Positions 7,030 through 15,241 are shown, numbered from the stretch's first letter. The stretch: DNA of 20,195 nucleotides from an uncultured Clostridia bacterium (GCA_934132805.1 CAKPAB010000023.1:1-20195), one strand, 5' to 3'. A program made the numbers and translations. The notes: generated by a model from the sequence alone, not told the origin.

Positions 7030-7770
7030 ATGAGAAATATAAAATTAACAATAGAATATGATGGAAAAGACTTCAACGGATGGCAAAAGCAACCTAATAA
7101 ACTAAATATACAAGGAAGCATAGAACAGGCCATAAAAATGGTTACTGGAGAAGAAGTAGACCTTACAGCATCAGGCAGAACAGATGCTGGAGTACATGCT
7201 TTTGGACAAGTTGCAAACTTTAAAACAAATTCAAAAATACCAATTGAAAAAATACCAATCGCCTTAAATACTAATTTAAAAAAATCAATTAGAATTATAT
7301 CAGCAGAAGAAGTTGAAGAAAGATTCCATAGTAGGTTAACATGTAAAAAGAAAACATATAGATATGTTATAAACAATTCTGAATTTTCATCAGCTATATA
7401 TAGAAATTTAGAAACACATATCCCACAAAAACTGGATGTAAAAAAGATGAGTGAAGCTGCAAAATATTTAGAAGGAGAACATGATTTTAAAGCTTTTAAG
7501 GCAAGTGGAACTAGCAGTAAAAGTAGTGTTAGAATTATTTATAAAGCAGAAGTTTATGAAGTGTCAAATAATAGAATTTACATAGAATTGACTGGAAATG
7601 GTTTTTTATATAATATGGTAAGAATTATAGCAGGGACTCTAGTTGATGTTGGAATGGGAAAAATTGAGCCTGAAGATATGCAAAAAATTATACAATCTAA
7701 AGATAGAAGTTTAGCAGGAAAAACTCTACAACCAAATGGCTTATATTTACTTAATGTAATGTATGAATAA
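7030..7770 (+). CDS. truA: tRNA pseudouridine(38-40) synthase TruA
   Basis: This 246-residue enzyme isomerises uridines 38-40 in the anticodon arm of tRNAs. The catalytic Asp52 lies in the conserved ASGRTDAGVHAFGQ block. Other family blocks are LTIEYDGKDFNGWQKQP at the N-terminus, RFHSRLTCKKKTYRYVI near residue 100, and the C-terminal GNGFLYNMVRIIAGTLVDVG. Length is normal for the family (about 245-270). AAAGGAGG and AAAGGAAA lie 8-20 bp before the ATG. In many Firmicutes truA follows the ribosomal protein and energy-coupling transporter genes; here it stands alone after the cdaA terminator. The leader contains a short GC-rich palindrome. Confidence 0.96.
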   Translation: MRNIKLTIEYDGKDFNGWQKQPNKLNIQGSIEQAIKMVTGEEVDLTASGRTDAGVHAFGQVANFKTNSKIPIEKIPIALNTNLKKSIRIISAEEVEERFHSRLTCKKKTYRYVINNSEFSSAIYRNLETHIPQKLDVKKMSEAAKYLEGEHDFKAFKASGTSSKSSVRIIYKAEVYEVSNNRIYIELTGNGFLYNMVRIIAGTLVDVGMGKIEPEDMQKIIQSKDRSLAGKTLQPNGLYLLNVMYE

Positions 7771-7932
7771 TGTACTTAATATTAAATTAAAACAACTATT
7801 TATAGTAATTTTATAATTAAGGTTAGGGTGGAATGGTAACAACAAACTAGAAAGTAACAAAAAATAACAAAAAGCATAAAATATAGTAAAAAAGGATAGA
7901 CATAAATCTATACTTTAGGAAGGAATGGTATT

Positions 7933-8494
7933 ATGAATACTTTACTAATATTTTTTGCTTTGCCAATAGCAGTAATAATAATATCAATTGCATTACAAAA
8001 AATTTTCAAATGTCCATTTTTGGTAGCAGCAATAATATTTGCTATTTTTTTAATAGTAACATTTGCAATAGGAAATTTGATTTATTTAGTAGCAACAATA
8101 GCGTATACAATACTTGCATTTGTAACGGCTGTATTAACTAACATAATTTGCAGAGTACTTAGAGAATTAGACAGAAGAGAAGGTGAAAGGGAATCAAGTT
8201 GTGGCAGAAGAAATGGCAATTCAAGTAGTAGCAATGAAACACAATTGTTATCAATAACACGGTGGCTGTTCAAATAATGGAGATGGAAATTTGTTGACTA
8301 TAAGTAGTAGTGGATGCAATGGTGTTGAAAATGATTTGTTAACAATTAATTCAAATGCTTTAAGTAATAACAGTGAAAATTCTTGTAGTTGCAATACATC
8401 TAATAATTCAATTGCTGTTAATGCAAATGTATTTCCAAATAATAATACTAATGGAAGAACTGGAAGTTTTTGTGGAAGTTTTAGAAGAAGGTAA
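7933..8494 (+). pseudogene. Small membrane protein with Ser/Asn/Cys-rich tail, split by a frameshift (DUF2651-like)
   Basis: The first frame (7933-8277) starts after AGGAAGGAATGG. It encodes three hydrophobic segments at about residues 4-21, 27-47 and 50-72, ending IICRVLRELDRREGE, and then a tail rich in Ser, Asn and Cys. It stops after the abrupt change ITRWLFK. The +1 frame continues the same tail style from about 8258 to the stop at 8492: GGCSNNGDGNLLTI, SSGCNGVENDLLTI, then SCSCNTSNNSI. The phrase LLSI before the break and the two LLTI phrases after it form a series, so one gene of about 186 residues was probably cut by a single-base insertion near 8257-8265. The membrane part resembles DUF2651 (YbeF-like). 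The function of that family is unknown. Alternatives are a sequencing error or real programmed frameshifting. Confidence 0.6.
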
Positions 8495-8495
8495 A

Positions 8496-8576
8496 AAACG
8501 GGATAAAGGAGTTACCGTTACAAGTACAGATTGTAAATTGTAAATGGTCACTACTCCAAATCCCGAACTTTTTTGT
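8496..8576 (+). terminator. Long structured hairpin ending in a U-run
   Basis: CGGGAT (8499-8504) pairs with ATCCCG (8560-8565), GGAG (8508-8511) with CTCC (8554-8557), and an inner GTTACC/TTAC region pairs imperfectly with GTAA/TGGTCAC. TTTTTT follows at 8569-8574. It begins just after the tail stop codon at 8492-8494. The simple reading is a terminator with a long, interrupted stem. Its size and position before a metal exporter gene also allow a regulatory leader. It does not fit the yybP-ykoY manganese riboswitch pattern. Confidence 0.6.
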
Positions 8577-8643
8577 TTCTAATTGCAAAAATTATTTTTT
8601 TATGTTAAACTAATTATCGAAAAGGAAAGGAATGAAATTAAAA

Positions 8644-9537
8644 ATGTTAGAAATTATAGAAGAAACTTTAATAGATGCTATAAAACTATTACCATTTTTA
8701 TTTATAACATATTTAATAATGGAATATATAGAACACAAAATGGGGCACAAGACTAAAAAAACAATAAAACAATCAGGAAAATGGGGACCAATAATAGGCA
8801 GCATATTAGGAATATTTCCACAATGTGGCTTTTCAGTATCAGCAACAAACTTATATGCTGGACGAGTTATAACACTAGGAACATTAATAGCTGTATACTT
8901 ATCAACATCAGATGAAATGTTGCCAATATTTATATCAGAAGCAGTTTCACCAATAGTTATTTTAAAAATATTAGGAATTAAGTTAATAGTTGGAATGATA
9001 GCAGGTAGTATAATCGACTTATTTGTACATATGATAAGTAAAAATACTTTAAACAAAAATAAAAAAGAACATAAACATGAAGAAGATGATGAAAATGAGA
9101 TTGGACATATTTGCGAAGAAGACCATTGTCATTGTGATGAAAGCGGAATATTAAAATCAGCAATACATCATACAGTTAGTATATTGTTTTTTATAATTTT
9201 AATAACTTTTATTATAAATGTAATAGTGCATTTTGTAGGCGAAGATACTATTGCAAGTTGGGTATTAAATAAACCAATAATTGGATCATTAATAGCATCT
9301 TTAATAGGTTTAATTCCAAATTGTGCGGCATCAGTAATAATTACAAATATGTATCTAGAAAATGTTATTTCACTAGGTAGCTTGATATCTGGTTTATTAA
9401 CAGGTGCAGGGGTTGGACTAGCTGTGCTATTTAGAACAAATAATAAAATTAAAGAAAATGTAGGAATAGTAATTTTGTTATATTGCATAGGGGTTATTTC
9501 TGGAATTATAATTGATTTAATCGGAATTGTAATATAG
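8644..9537 (+). CDS. Putative heavy-metal/arsenic exporter, ArsP_2 (putative manganese transporter) family
   Basis: This 297-residue membrane protein has two similar halves, each with several hydrophobic segments. The conserved FPQCGFSVSATNLYAGRVITLG (about residues 58-79) is echoed by IPNCAASVIITNMYLENVISLG (224-245), an internal repeat that suggests two-fold pseudo-symmetry. Between the halves lies a hydrophilic loop (about residues 135-168) rich in His, Asp, Glu and Cys, including HKHEEDDENE and HICEEDHCHCDE, well suited to binding metal ions. This matches the PF11449 family, annotated as arsenic efflux or putative manganese transporter; the true substrate is not settled. The start MLEIIEETLIDAIKLLPF at 8644 fits the family better than the ATG at 8632, which overlaps the ribosome binding site. 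No metal regulator gene is adjacent. Confidence 0.82.
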   Translation: MLEIIEETLIDAIKLLPFLFITYLIMEYIEHKMGHKTKKTIKQSGKWGPIIGSILGIFPQCGFSVSATNLYAGRVITLGTLIAVYLSTSDEMLPIFISEAVSPIVILKILGIKLIVGMIAGSIIDLFVHMISKNTLNKNKKEHKHEEDDENEIGHICEEDHCHCDESGILKSAIHHTVSILFFIILITFIINVIVHFVGEDTIASWVLNKPIIGSLIASLIGLIPNCAASVIITNMYLENVISLGSLISGLLTGAGVGLAVLFRTNNKIKENVGIVILLYCIGVISGIIIDLIGIVI

Positions 9538-9543
9538 GAAAAT

Positions 9544-9934
9544 CTGTCAATAGGGACGCCCCTTTTTGACAGAAATGACAGAAATGAAAGTTACTGTTCA
9601 CAGCCAATAAAATTATTGTTTGTGTGCCCTTTCCCCTTGGGTAATTGTATATATTTGAGATTTTGTCCTGTTCATTACGTTCAAAAAGAAAATCTAACAT
9701 AAAAAACTGGAGCCTCTCTCACTCAGGCCAAAACCATATACATATATACAGTTTTTCCGTGAGCATTCCTCAGTTTTTTATTTAAGATTTTCTATTTTTC
9801 ACTCCAATCAAACGGACGAAATCTCAAATATATACAATTACCCAAGGGGAAGGGGTGCCACACAAACAGTAATTTTATTGACTGTGAACTGTAACAAATG
9901 AAAACTTGTCAAAAATGGGCGTCCCTATTGACAG
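9544..9934. repeat. Giant imperfect palindrome, about 390 bp, bounded by short palindromes
   Basis: The two halves are inverted copies. Left ATAGGGACGCCC matches right GGGCGTCCCTAT; CTGTTCACAG matches CTGTGAAC; TTGGGTAATTGTATATATTT matches its complement at 9826-9845. The centre is an AT-rich loop flanked by AAAA and TTTT (9730-9755). Each outer end (9544-9572 and 9906-9934) is itself a member of the 30-bp palindrome family. The outer and middle parts of the arms match better than the parts next to the loop, where the right arm has diverged. A half copy lies at 36-206. No transposase is encoded. It fills the convergent gap between the metal exporter and the coupling ATPase. Confidence 0.85.
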
Positions 9935-9939
9935 AAAAA

Positions 9940-9971
9940 GTTGTCAAGAAGGGGAAGCCCCCTTTGACAAC
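9940..9971 (-). terminator. Palindromic repeat acting as terminator of the coupling ATPase gene
   Basis: The arms GTTGTCAA and TTGACAAC with an inner GGGG/CCCC pair form a hairpin. On the minus strand it is followed by TTTTTC. It shares its first base with the last base of the virD4-like stop codon. Its core bases differ from other family members while the pairing is kept. Confidence 0.7.
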
Positions 9972-12298
9972 TAGTTTTTCTTTTTATTTTTTAAATTAAC
10001 AATAATGGCATCTTCATTATCAAATAAGTAGTTTGAGTCTGTTGTATCAGTTTGAACTGGGTTTATTTCATTTCGTTCATCTGTAAAGTCTAATTTTTTA
10101 AGATTAAATTTTTTCTTAACTAAATTATTGTCAGAGTCTTCAGTTTCAGTTGTAACTTCATCAGAATACTTACCAAAATCAAAAGTTTTAATCTTTTTAG
10201 GCTCTTTATACTTAGATTCTAAATAATTGAATTTTCCAGGTCCAATCATGTGTTTACCATTTGATGCTCTAATTTTGTAAGCACAATCTTTTTGACCAAG
10301 GGTTTGTAATTTGCCTGGTTTAAAGTATGGGGTAAATTTCCATTCAACTCCACCGTGTTTAGAGTCATATTGCATTTTATCAAAGTCAATAGTATTACCC
10401 ATAGACCATTCTCTTTTTTGACCAAATTCAGTGCTCCACCATTCAAGTTCTTCTTTAACTCCACCACCAGTAAATATTTTACTAGCACAGTTTGATAAGA
10501 TTGTTTGTTTATAGTTTTGTTTTGAATCAGATGCATTTAATTGCTCTAAGTTTTGGGCTGATATTACTGTACCAACTTTATATTTTCTATACATTGTAAA
10601 TATAGGCTCAGTAGCCTTGCAGATGAAGTCAGGGAATTCATCAATATATAAGAAATTTGGAACTCTAGATTTTTCTGTTCCAGGTCTTCTTAAAACTGCG
10701 TTTTGCATTGAAATTAAGAAGAATAGACCAAATGCTTTATGGCTAGAAGCTCCTAAATCTCCACGTCGTGTACATACAAATGTTACTTCGCCATTTGCTA
10801 ACATTTTATCAAAGTCTATGTTGTTATGTCTGTTACATAAGATAGATTTAACTCCTGGTAATCTTAGTAATTTATCTAATTGAGTTATTGCAGCATCTAT
10901 ATACATTTCTGTATTTTTTCTATTAATACCGTCTTTGTAAAAATTCTTTTTGAAATATGAAAGTTGTGTACTATATTTTTCTTTTAGTTGTTCATCATGT
11001 GCTAGAATTTGGCACATCTTTTCAACTAAATCAAAGTTTGTAAACATATCTAACATATCTCTTAAATTAGGTAACATACCTTCATTCATTTTAGGGTACA
11101 TTTCTTTTAGTAAAATTGCTACGTTTTCTATTGCTTGAAGGACAATTGATTCTCTGTATGTTTCGTCTGGGCCGTCTTTTGAAATTTCAAGCATAGTTTT
11201 TAATACTGAAGAAATTGTAATAGCTATTTTATTTACATCATCATAAACAAAAGGGTTTAGTCCAATTGAATTTTTATCTGATGGGTCTATTACATTGTAA
11301 GGTATATTAAAGTTTTTGCAAATACTTATCATATCTGATGATATTTCTTTGTCAGGTGATAAAACAGTTACACCACAGTTTTTATATGTGATTTCAGTAG
11401 TTGAGTCTAAAATCATCTTTTTCATATAGCCTTTGTAAACATCTTCATTTCCAGAAGTAGGTATTAACATATTTAAATTGAAGTTAGTGTTTAAATATTC
11501 GTTATCATAAGGCTTTGTTAATGTTGCTATGCCTGTTTTTAAAGCAGTAAAGCCCATTTCTTTTGCAACTTCTCTAAAAAAGAATTTCTTTTCTAAATCT
11601 CTTGCTATTAAAGGCTCATAAACTAAAGAAGTTTTTCCTGAACCTGATGCTCCACAAACAAACATTGATTGATATCTTGATGCTTCAGGCATTGTTATTT
11701 GTTCAGCAGTTTCACTATTTTGACATATGTATATATCACAAGTGTATGGTCCATGACCTTGTTTTTTGTCTGATAAATCAATTCCACCATAATCCCAAAT
11801 TGATTGAGTCATTTCTTTACTATCATTAACACCAAAGTATAAGAAACTAAAAATTTTTGGTGCTATAAGTAATGGTGCTAAAATGGTTATTGATGTTAGT
11901 GCAGGTCTTATTAAATCTGAAAAGTTAGTAACTAAATCTACATATCCTGGATTGAATACTAGTAGTAGCCAAGCTCCCATATTAAGCCATTGTGTGAACA
12001 TGGATATTGTAATTATAGCAAGTGCAATTATATAGACATTAAATAGTGTTACTTTTTTCTTTTTTGTTGATGCAAATTCTGATGGAACAGAAAATGCATA
12101 TGCAAGCATTGGACAGGCTAATGCTAATGTGTATTTTAATGGTCCCCAATATGAGTATGAGACACCTGTAAATAACATTAATAGCATTTCGGTAATTCTG
12201 TCTACTATTAAGTATGCTGTTATTAGTGTAAATAAATATGTTGCAAATGTATTTCTACTTGTACCGAGTTTTTTTAAAAATTTGTCTATTATTTTCAT
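9971..12298 (-). CDS. VirD4/TraG-like type IV coupling ATPase, orphan
   Basis: This 775-residue protein has about four hydrophobic segments in the first 155 residues, then a soluble motor. Walker A is GASGSGKT at 216-223 and Walker B is FLYIDEF at 549-555; the family motif SAQNLEQL lies at 580-587. Between the Walker motifs are VTVLSPDKE, NVIDPSDKNSIGLNPF and VTFVCTRRGD, typical of TraG/TraD/VirD4 proteins that carry DNA or protein substrates to a type IV secretion channel. The last 75 residues are charged and probably disordered. AAAGGGGC precedes the ATG. No relaxase, VirB4, VirB6 or integrase gene is near, so this is an isolated coupling protein or a relic of a conjugative element. Codon use looks like that of its neighbours. 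It is bracketed by palindromic repeats on both sides. Confidence 0.85.
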   Translation of the reverse strand: MKIIDKFLKKLGTSRNTFATYLFTLITAYLIVDRITEMLLMLFTGVSYSYWGPLKYTLALACPMLAYAFSVPSEFASTKKKKVTLFNVYIIALAIITISMFTQWLNMGAWLLLVFNPGYVDLVTNFSDLIRPALTSITILAPLLIAPKIFSFLYFGVNDSKEMTQSIWDYGGIDLSDKKQGHGPYTCDIYICQNSETAEQITMPEASRYQSMFVCGASGSGKTSLVYEPLIARDLEKKFFFREVAKEMGFTALKTGIATLTKPYDNEYLNTNFNLNMLIPTSGNEDVYKGYMKKMILDSTTEITYKNCGVTVLSPDKEISSDMISICKNFNIPYNVIDPSDKNSIGLNPFVYDDVNKIAITISSVLKTMLEISKDGPDETYRESIVLQAIENVAILLKEMYPKMNEGMLPNLRDMLDMFTNFDLVEKMCQILAHDEQLKEKYSTQLSYFKKNFYKDGINRKNTEMYIDAAITQLDKLLRLPGVKSILCNRHNNIDFDKMLANGEVTFVCTRRGDLGASSHKAFGLFFLISMQNAVLRRPGTEKSRVPNFLYIDEFPDFICKATEPIFTMYRKYKVGTVISAQNLEQLNASDSKQNYKQTILSNCASKIFTGGGVKEELEWWSTEFGQKREWSMGNTIDFDKMQYDSKHGGVEWKFTPYFKPGKLQTLGQKDCAYKIRASNGKHMIGPGKFNYLESKYKEPKKIKTFDFGKYSDEVTTETEDSDNNLVKKKFNLKKLDFTDERNEINPVQTDTTDSNYLFDNEDAIIVNLKNKKKN

Positions 12299-12343
12299 TA
12301 TATATTTGCCCCTTTTTTTATTAATTATATTTTATTTGTTTTT

Positions 12344-12372
12344 ATAATACTACATATCTATTATCCTATAAA
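12344..12372 (-). promoter_or_regulatory. Probable promoter of the coupling ATPase gene
   Basis: On the minus strand TTTATA (12367-12372) and TATTAT (12344-12349) are 17 bp apart, with a leader of about 40 nt. Confidence 0.5.
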
Positions 12373-12420
12373 ATGGGGAAAAAAACAAGTATTTTTACAA
12401 AAAAAGTCCCATAAAATGTT

Positions 12421-12488
12421 ACTTGTCAAAAGGGACGCCCTTTTTTGACAATTTTTTCTGTCAAAAAGGGGCGTCCCTTTTGACAAGT
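12421..12488. repeat. Pair of 30-bp palindromes in inverted arrangement
   Basis: One copy (about 12423-12452) and its near-perfect inverse (about 12459-12487) are separated by a few T-rich bases. Each arm of the 68-bp structure is itself a hairpin with GGGACGCCC or GGGGCGTCCC at its tip. A further TTTGACAGG follows at 12488. It lies in the divergent gap between the coupling ATPase and the DUF2508 gene, so it is not simply a terminator here. Confidence 0.8.
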
Positions 12489-12533
12489 TTGACAGGATTT
12501 AATTTTTATAGAATAAATTCAAATAAAGTAACA

Positions 12534-12539
12534 TATAAT
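12534..12539 (+). promoter_or_regulatory. Possible -10 box for the DUF2508-bofA pair
   Basis: A perfect TATAAT lies 33 bp before the start codon at 12573. No convincing -35 hexamer is found at 16-18 bp, so this is weak evidence. Confidence 0.35.
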
Positions 12540-12572
12540 AATTAAAATTACATAAAAGTGGAGGATGAGTAT

Positions 12573-12854
12573 ATGCAAGAAGAATTTAAAAAAGAACAAT
12601 TAATAAAAGATAAAAGTGAATTTGAAAAAGAGGTTGAGCTTATAAAAAATATAATAAAAACAAGAGAAGAACTAAAAAGTGATAACAAAAACTTTGAATT
12701 TGCAGAACAAGAATTAGTAGATTACTATATATATCATATCAAAGCAAATCAAGCAAAATTAGATTATTTAATAAAATTAGCAAAAGCAAATGGAATTACA
12801 ATAGATGGAATAAACCAAATGAAATATGAAAACTATGATGAAGAAATAGGATAA
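12573..12854 (+). CDS. DUF2508 (YaaL-like) protein
   Basis: This is a 93-residue, highly charged, mostly helical protein. After an acidic-basic N-terminus it contains ELVDYYIYHIKANQAKLDYLIKLAKANGI at about residues 50-78, the pattern of DUF2508, whose B. subtilis member YaaL has about 74 residues. Its function is unknown. The following gene encodes BofA; yaaL-bofA adjacency also holds in B. subtilis, which supports both assignments. The start at 12573 (MQEEFKKEQ) is chosen because GTGGAGG lies 8 bp upstream; the in-frame GTG at 12558 is part of that binding site. The unusually long last part (MKYENYDEEIG) is not diagnostic. Confidence 0.7.
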   Translation: MQEEFKKEQLIKDKSEFEKEVELIKNIIKTREELKSDNKNFEFAEQELVDYYIYHIKANQAKLDYLIKLAKANGITIDGINQMKYENYDEEIG

Positions 12855-12939
12855 AAAATATTTGAAAAAATTCAGTAAATGAATATTTGTCCATACAAAT
12901 TCATAAAAATGTATAAATATAGTTTAAAGAGGGATGAGT

Positions 12940-13197
12940 ATGGATACAAATATAATTACATATTTAGCATGTATATGCTTTTTATTTATTTTTGGAAGAG
13001 TCTTTATAGTTCCAATAAAAAAAGTTTTAAAACTTGTTGTTAATTCTATTTTAGGAGGAATAACAATATTTTTAATCAATCTTATAGGTGGAGCATGGGG
13101 ATTTCATATAGGGCTTAATATTTTAACTAGTATTTTGGTTGGTTTATTAGGTTTGCCAGGTGTAATGTGTTTAGTAATTATAAAATTATTAATTTAA
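12940..13197 (+). CDS. bofA: BofA-family pro-sigma-K processing inhibitor
   Basis: This 85-residue protein has two to three hydrophobic segments. The C-terminal half reads SILGGITIFLINLIGGAWGF, then HIGLNILTSILVGLLGLPGV and a final VIIKLL. This is the BofA family pattern, in which a GxxGFHIxxN stretch precedes a glycine- and proline-containing last segment. In B. subtilis BofA sits in the mother-cell membrane around the forespore and, with SpoIVFA, holds back the SpoIVFB protease that matures sigma-K. Here it implies a spore-forming lineage, although BofA-like proteins also occur in bacteria not known to sporulate. GAGGG lies 6 bp before the ATG at 12940; an ATG at 12934 overlaps that site. 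It is cotranscribed with the DUF2508 gene, 85 bp downstream of it. Confidence 0.88.
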   Translation: MDTNIITYLACICFLFIFGRVFIVPIKKVLKLVVNSILGGITIFLINLIGGAWGFHIGLNILTSILVGLLGLPGVMCLVIIKLLI

Positions 13198-13231
13198 AAA
13201 CACGATTCGGTTGTTACTATACAAAGAACTA

Positions 13232-13275
13232 AAAAAATCAGGAAAGAAGACATAAATCTTCAATCCTGATTTTTT
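13232..13275. terminator. Bidirectional terminator between bofA and glmS
   Basis: AAAAAATCAGGA (13232-13243) pairs with TCCTGATTTTTT (13264-13275). An inner GAAGA/TCTTC stem closes a small loop. Both strands end in a U-run. It starts at the base next to the glmS stop codon and lies 34 bp after the bofA stop. Confidence 0.92.
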
Positions 13276-15117
13276 CTATTCAACTGTAACTGATTTGGCT
13301 AAGTTTCTTGGTTTATCAACATCTAATCCTTTTTCTTTAGAAATATGATAAGCAAGTAATTGTAATGGGACAATTGATAAAATAGGAGAAACAAAACAAT
13401 TTGTTTCAGGTATATCAATTACAACATCAAACATACTCTTATCAATATCTTGGTTAGAAACGACTAAAGTTTTAGCACCACGAGTAATAACCTCTTGAAT
13501 ATTACTTACAGTCTTTTTAACTAAATCTTTATCAGTCATAACACCAATAACAGTAACACCATTCTCAATTAAAGCAATAGAGCCATGTTTAAGTTCTCCT
13601 GCTGGATAACTTTCTGAATGGATATAAGAGATTTCTTTTAATTTTAAAGAGCCTTCTCTTGCAACTGTTTCGTCAATACCTCTACCAAGGAAGAAAACAT
13701 CTTTTTCTTGATAGATTTTTTTAGCAAATTTTGTAACTTCTTCGTCACATTTTAAAACTTCTTCTATTTTTTTAGGTAACTCTAAAATATTTTTCTTAAT
13801 ATCAACTAATAAACTTTCGTCTGCTGTTCCAAGTATTTCTGCAAAGTAAATTGCTAAAATAGTCATTAAAACAACTTGAGAAGTATATGCTTTTGTAGAA
13901 GCAACTGCTATTTCTGGTCCTGCATGTGTATAAATTGAGTAATCTGCTTCTCTTGTTATAGAACTTCCAATTACATTAGTAATTGCAATAGTTTTAGCAC
14001 CTTTTTCTTTTGATAATTTTAATGCTGCTATTGTGTCTGCAGTTTCACCAGATTGAGATAAGAAAATACATAAAGTTTTATCATCTATAATAGGGTCTCT
14101 ATATCTGAATTCTGATGCAATATCAACTTCTGTAGGAATTCTACAAAGTTTTTCAATAGAATTTTTTCCTGTAAGACCTGCATGCATTGCAGTACCACAA
14201 GCTACAATATAAATTTTATTTAAGCTTGATAAATATTCCTTTGTGAATTTAAGCTCGTCAAATTCACATTTAGAATTTACATTTATTTTAGCACCGATTG
14301 TTTCTCTAATTGCAGTTGGTTGTTCATAAATTTCTTTTAACATGAAATCATCATAACCTTCTTTTTCAGCTGCTGTAGCATTCCATTCTATAGATTGTGT
14401 TTCTTTCTTAATTTCATTTAAATCTTTATCATAAAATTTTGCAGAATCTTTTGTTAAAACAACAAATTCTAAATCATTTAAAAGATAAAAATCTTTTGTG
14501 TAAGAAAGTATAGCAGGGATGTCTGAAGATAAGTATTTTTCATCTTCACAAGTTCCTATAACTAATGGGCTATCTTGTCTTACAACTATCATGTTATCAG
14601 GGTAAAGACTTGAAATAACTTCAAGTGCAAAACTTCCTTTTAAATCTAAACAAGCATTTCTTACAGCTCTTAAAAATTTTAAATCATCGTTTTTTGTATC
14701 TTTTGTAATATAATAATGTATCAAGTTAGGTATAACTTCTGTATCTGTTTGAGAATAGAAAGTATATCCTTTATCAGTTAAAAATTTTCTTAATTCATTA
14801 AAGTTTTCAATAATTCCATTATGAACTACACTAAATGTTTTTGAATTATCTTGATGAGGGTGAGAGTTTTCTTTTGATGGTTTTCCATGTGTTGCCCATC
14901 TTGTATGAGCAATACCTATAGTTCCTTCTAATTTATCAATTCCGTCTAAATCTAATAAGTTTTTAACTCTTCCTTTATCTTTCATTATTGATAATCCATC
15001 TTTTTCGATTGTTGAAATACCAGCAGAGTCATATCCTCTGTATTCCAATCTTGTTAGCCCTGCTAAAAGAATAGGGCTTGCTTTTTTTGTTCCAATGTAA
15101 CCTACAATTCCACACAT
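13276..15117 (-). CDS. glmS: Glutamine-fructose-6-phosphate aminotransferase (isomerising)
   Basis: This 613-residue enzyme makes glucosamine 6-phosphate from fructose 6-phosphate and glutamine, the first committed step to UDP-N-acetylglucosamine for peptidoglycan. The N-terminal glutaminase domain begins MCGIVGYIG with nucleophile Cys2. It includes RLEYRGYDSAGI, HTRWATHGKPS and HNGIIENF. Two SIS sugar-isomerase domains follow: the first has IVACGTAMHAG and LSQSGETADT, the second FFLGRGIDETVAREGSLKLKE and SYPAGELKHGSIALIE. It ends with the conserved DVDKPRNLAKSVTVE. Length is close to the usual 600-610. AGGAGG lies 9 bp before the ATG. Expression is controlled by the glmS ribozyme in its leader, and a strong terminator follows directly. 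Confidence 0.98.
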   Translation of the reverse strand: MCGIVGYIGTKKASPILLAGLTRLEYRGYDSAGISTIEKDGLSIMKDKGRVKNLLDLDGIDKLEGTIGIAHTRWATHGKPSKENSHPHQDNSKTFSVVHNGIIENFNELRKFLTDKGYTFYSQTDTEVIPNLIHYYITKDTKNDDLKFLRAVRNACLDLKGSFALEVISSLYPDNMIVVRQDSPLVIGTCEDEKYLSSDIPAILSYTKDFYLLNDLEFVVLTKDSAKFYDKDLNEIKKETQSIEWNATAAEKEGYDDFMLKEIYEQPTAIRETIGAKINVNSKCEFDELKFTKEYLSSLNKIYIVACGTAMHAGLTGKNSIEKLCRIPTEVDIASEFRYRDPIIDDKTLCIFLSQSGETADTIAALKLSKEKGAKTIAITNVIGSSITREADYSIYTHAGPEIAVASTKAYTSQVVLMTILAIYFAEILGTADESLLVDIKKNILELPKKIEEVLKCDEEVTKFAKKIYQEKDVFFLGRGIDETVAREGSLKLKEISYIHSESYPAGELKHGSIALIENGVTVIGVMTDKDLVKKTVSNIQEVITRGAKTLVVSNQDIDKSMFDVVIDIPETNCFVSPILSIVPLQLLAYHISKEKGLDVDKPRNLAKSVTVE

Positions 15118-15241
15118 ATTTAAATCCTCCTAATATATTAAAATTAATTTTTAAAATAAAATTTATGCTTAATAATGCCAAAATTAATTATTTTAAAAAT
15201 TTATGGAATTGAAAGTATGCAAACTTAAAATATTAATTTTT

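Noticed and set aside
8496..8576. yybP-ykoY manganese riboswitch before the putative manganese/metal exporter
   Set aside because: The conserved internal-loop sequences of that class are not present. Only a long hairpin with a U-run can be supported.
9506..9700. Minus-strand 64-codon frame over the exporter end and the left palindrome arm
   Set aside because: It is repeat-derived and runs antisense into the exporter gene; no independent support for translation.
9971..12298. A conjugative or integrative element
   Set aside because: Only the coupling ATPase is present. No relaxase, channel, integrase, excisionase or attachment site was found in the window.
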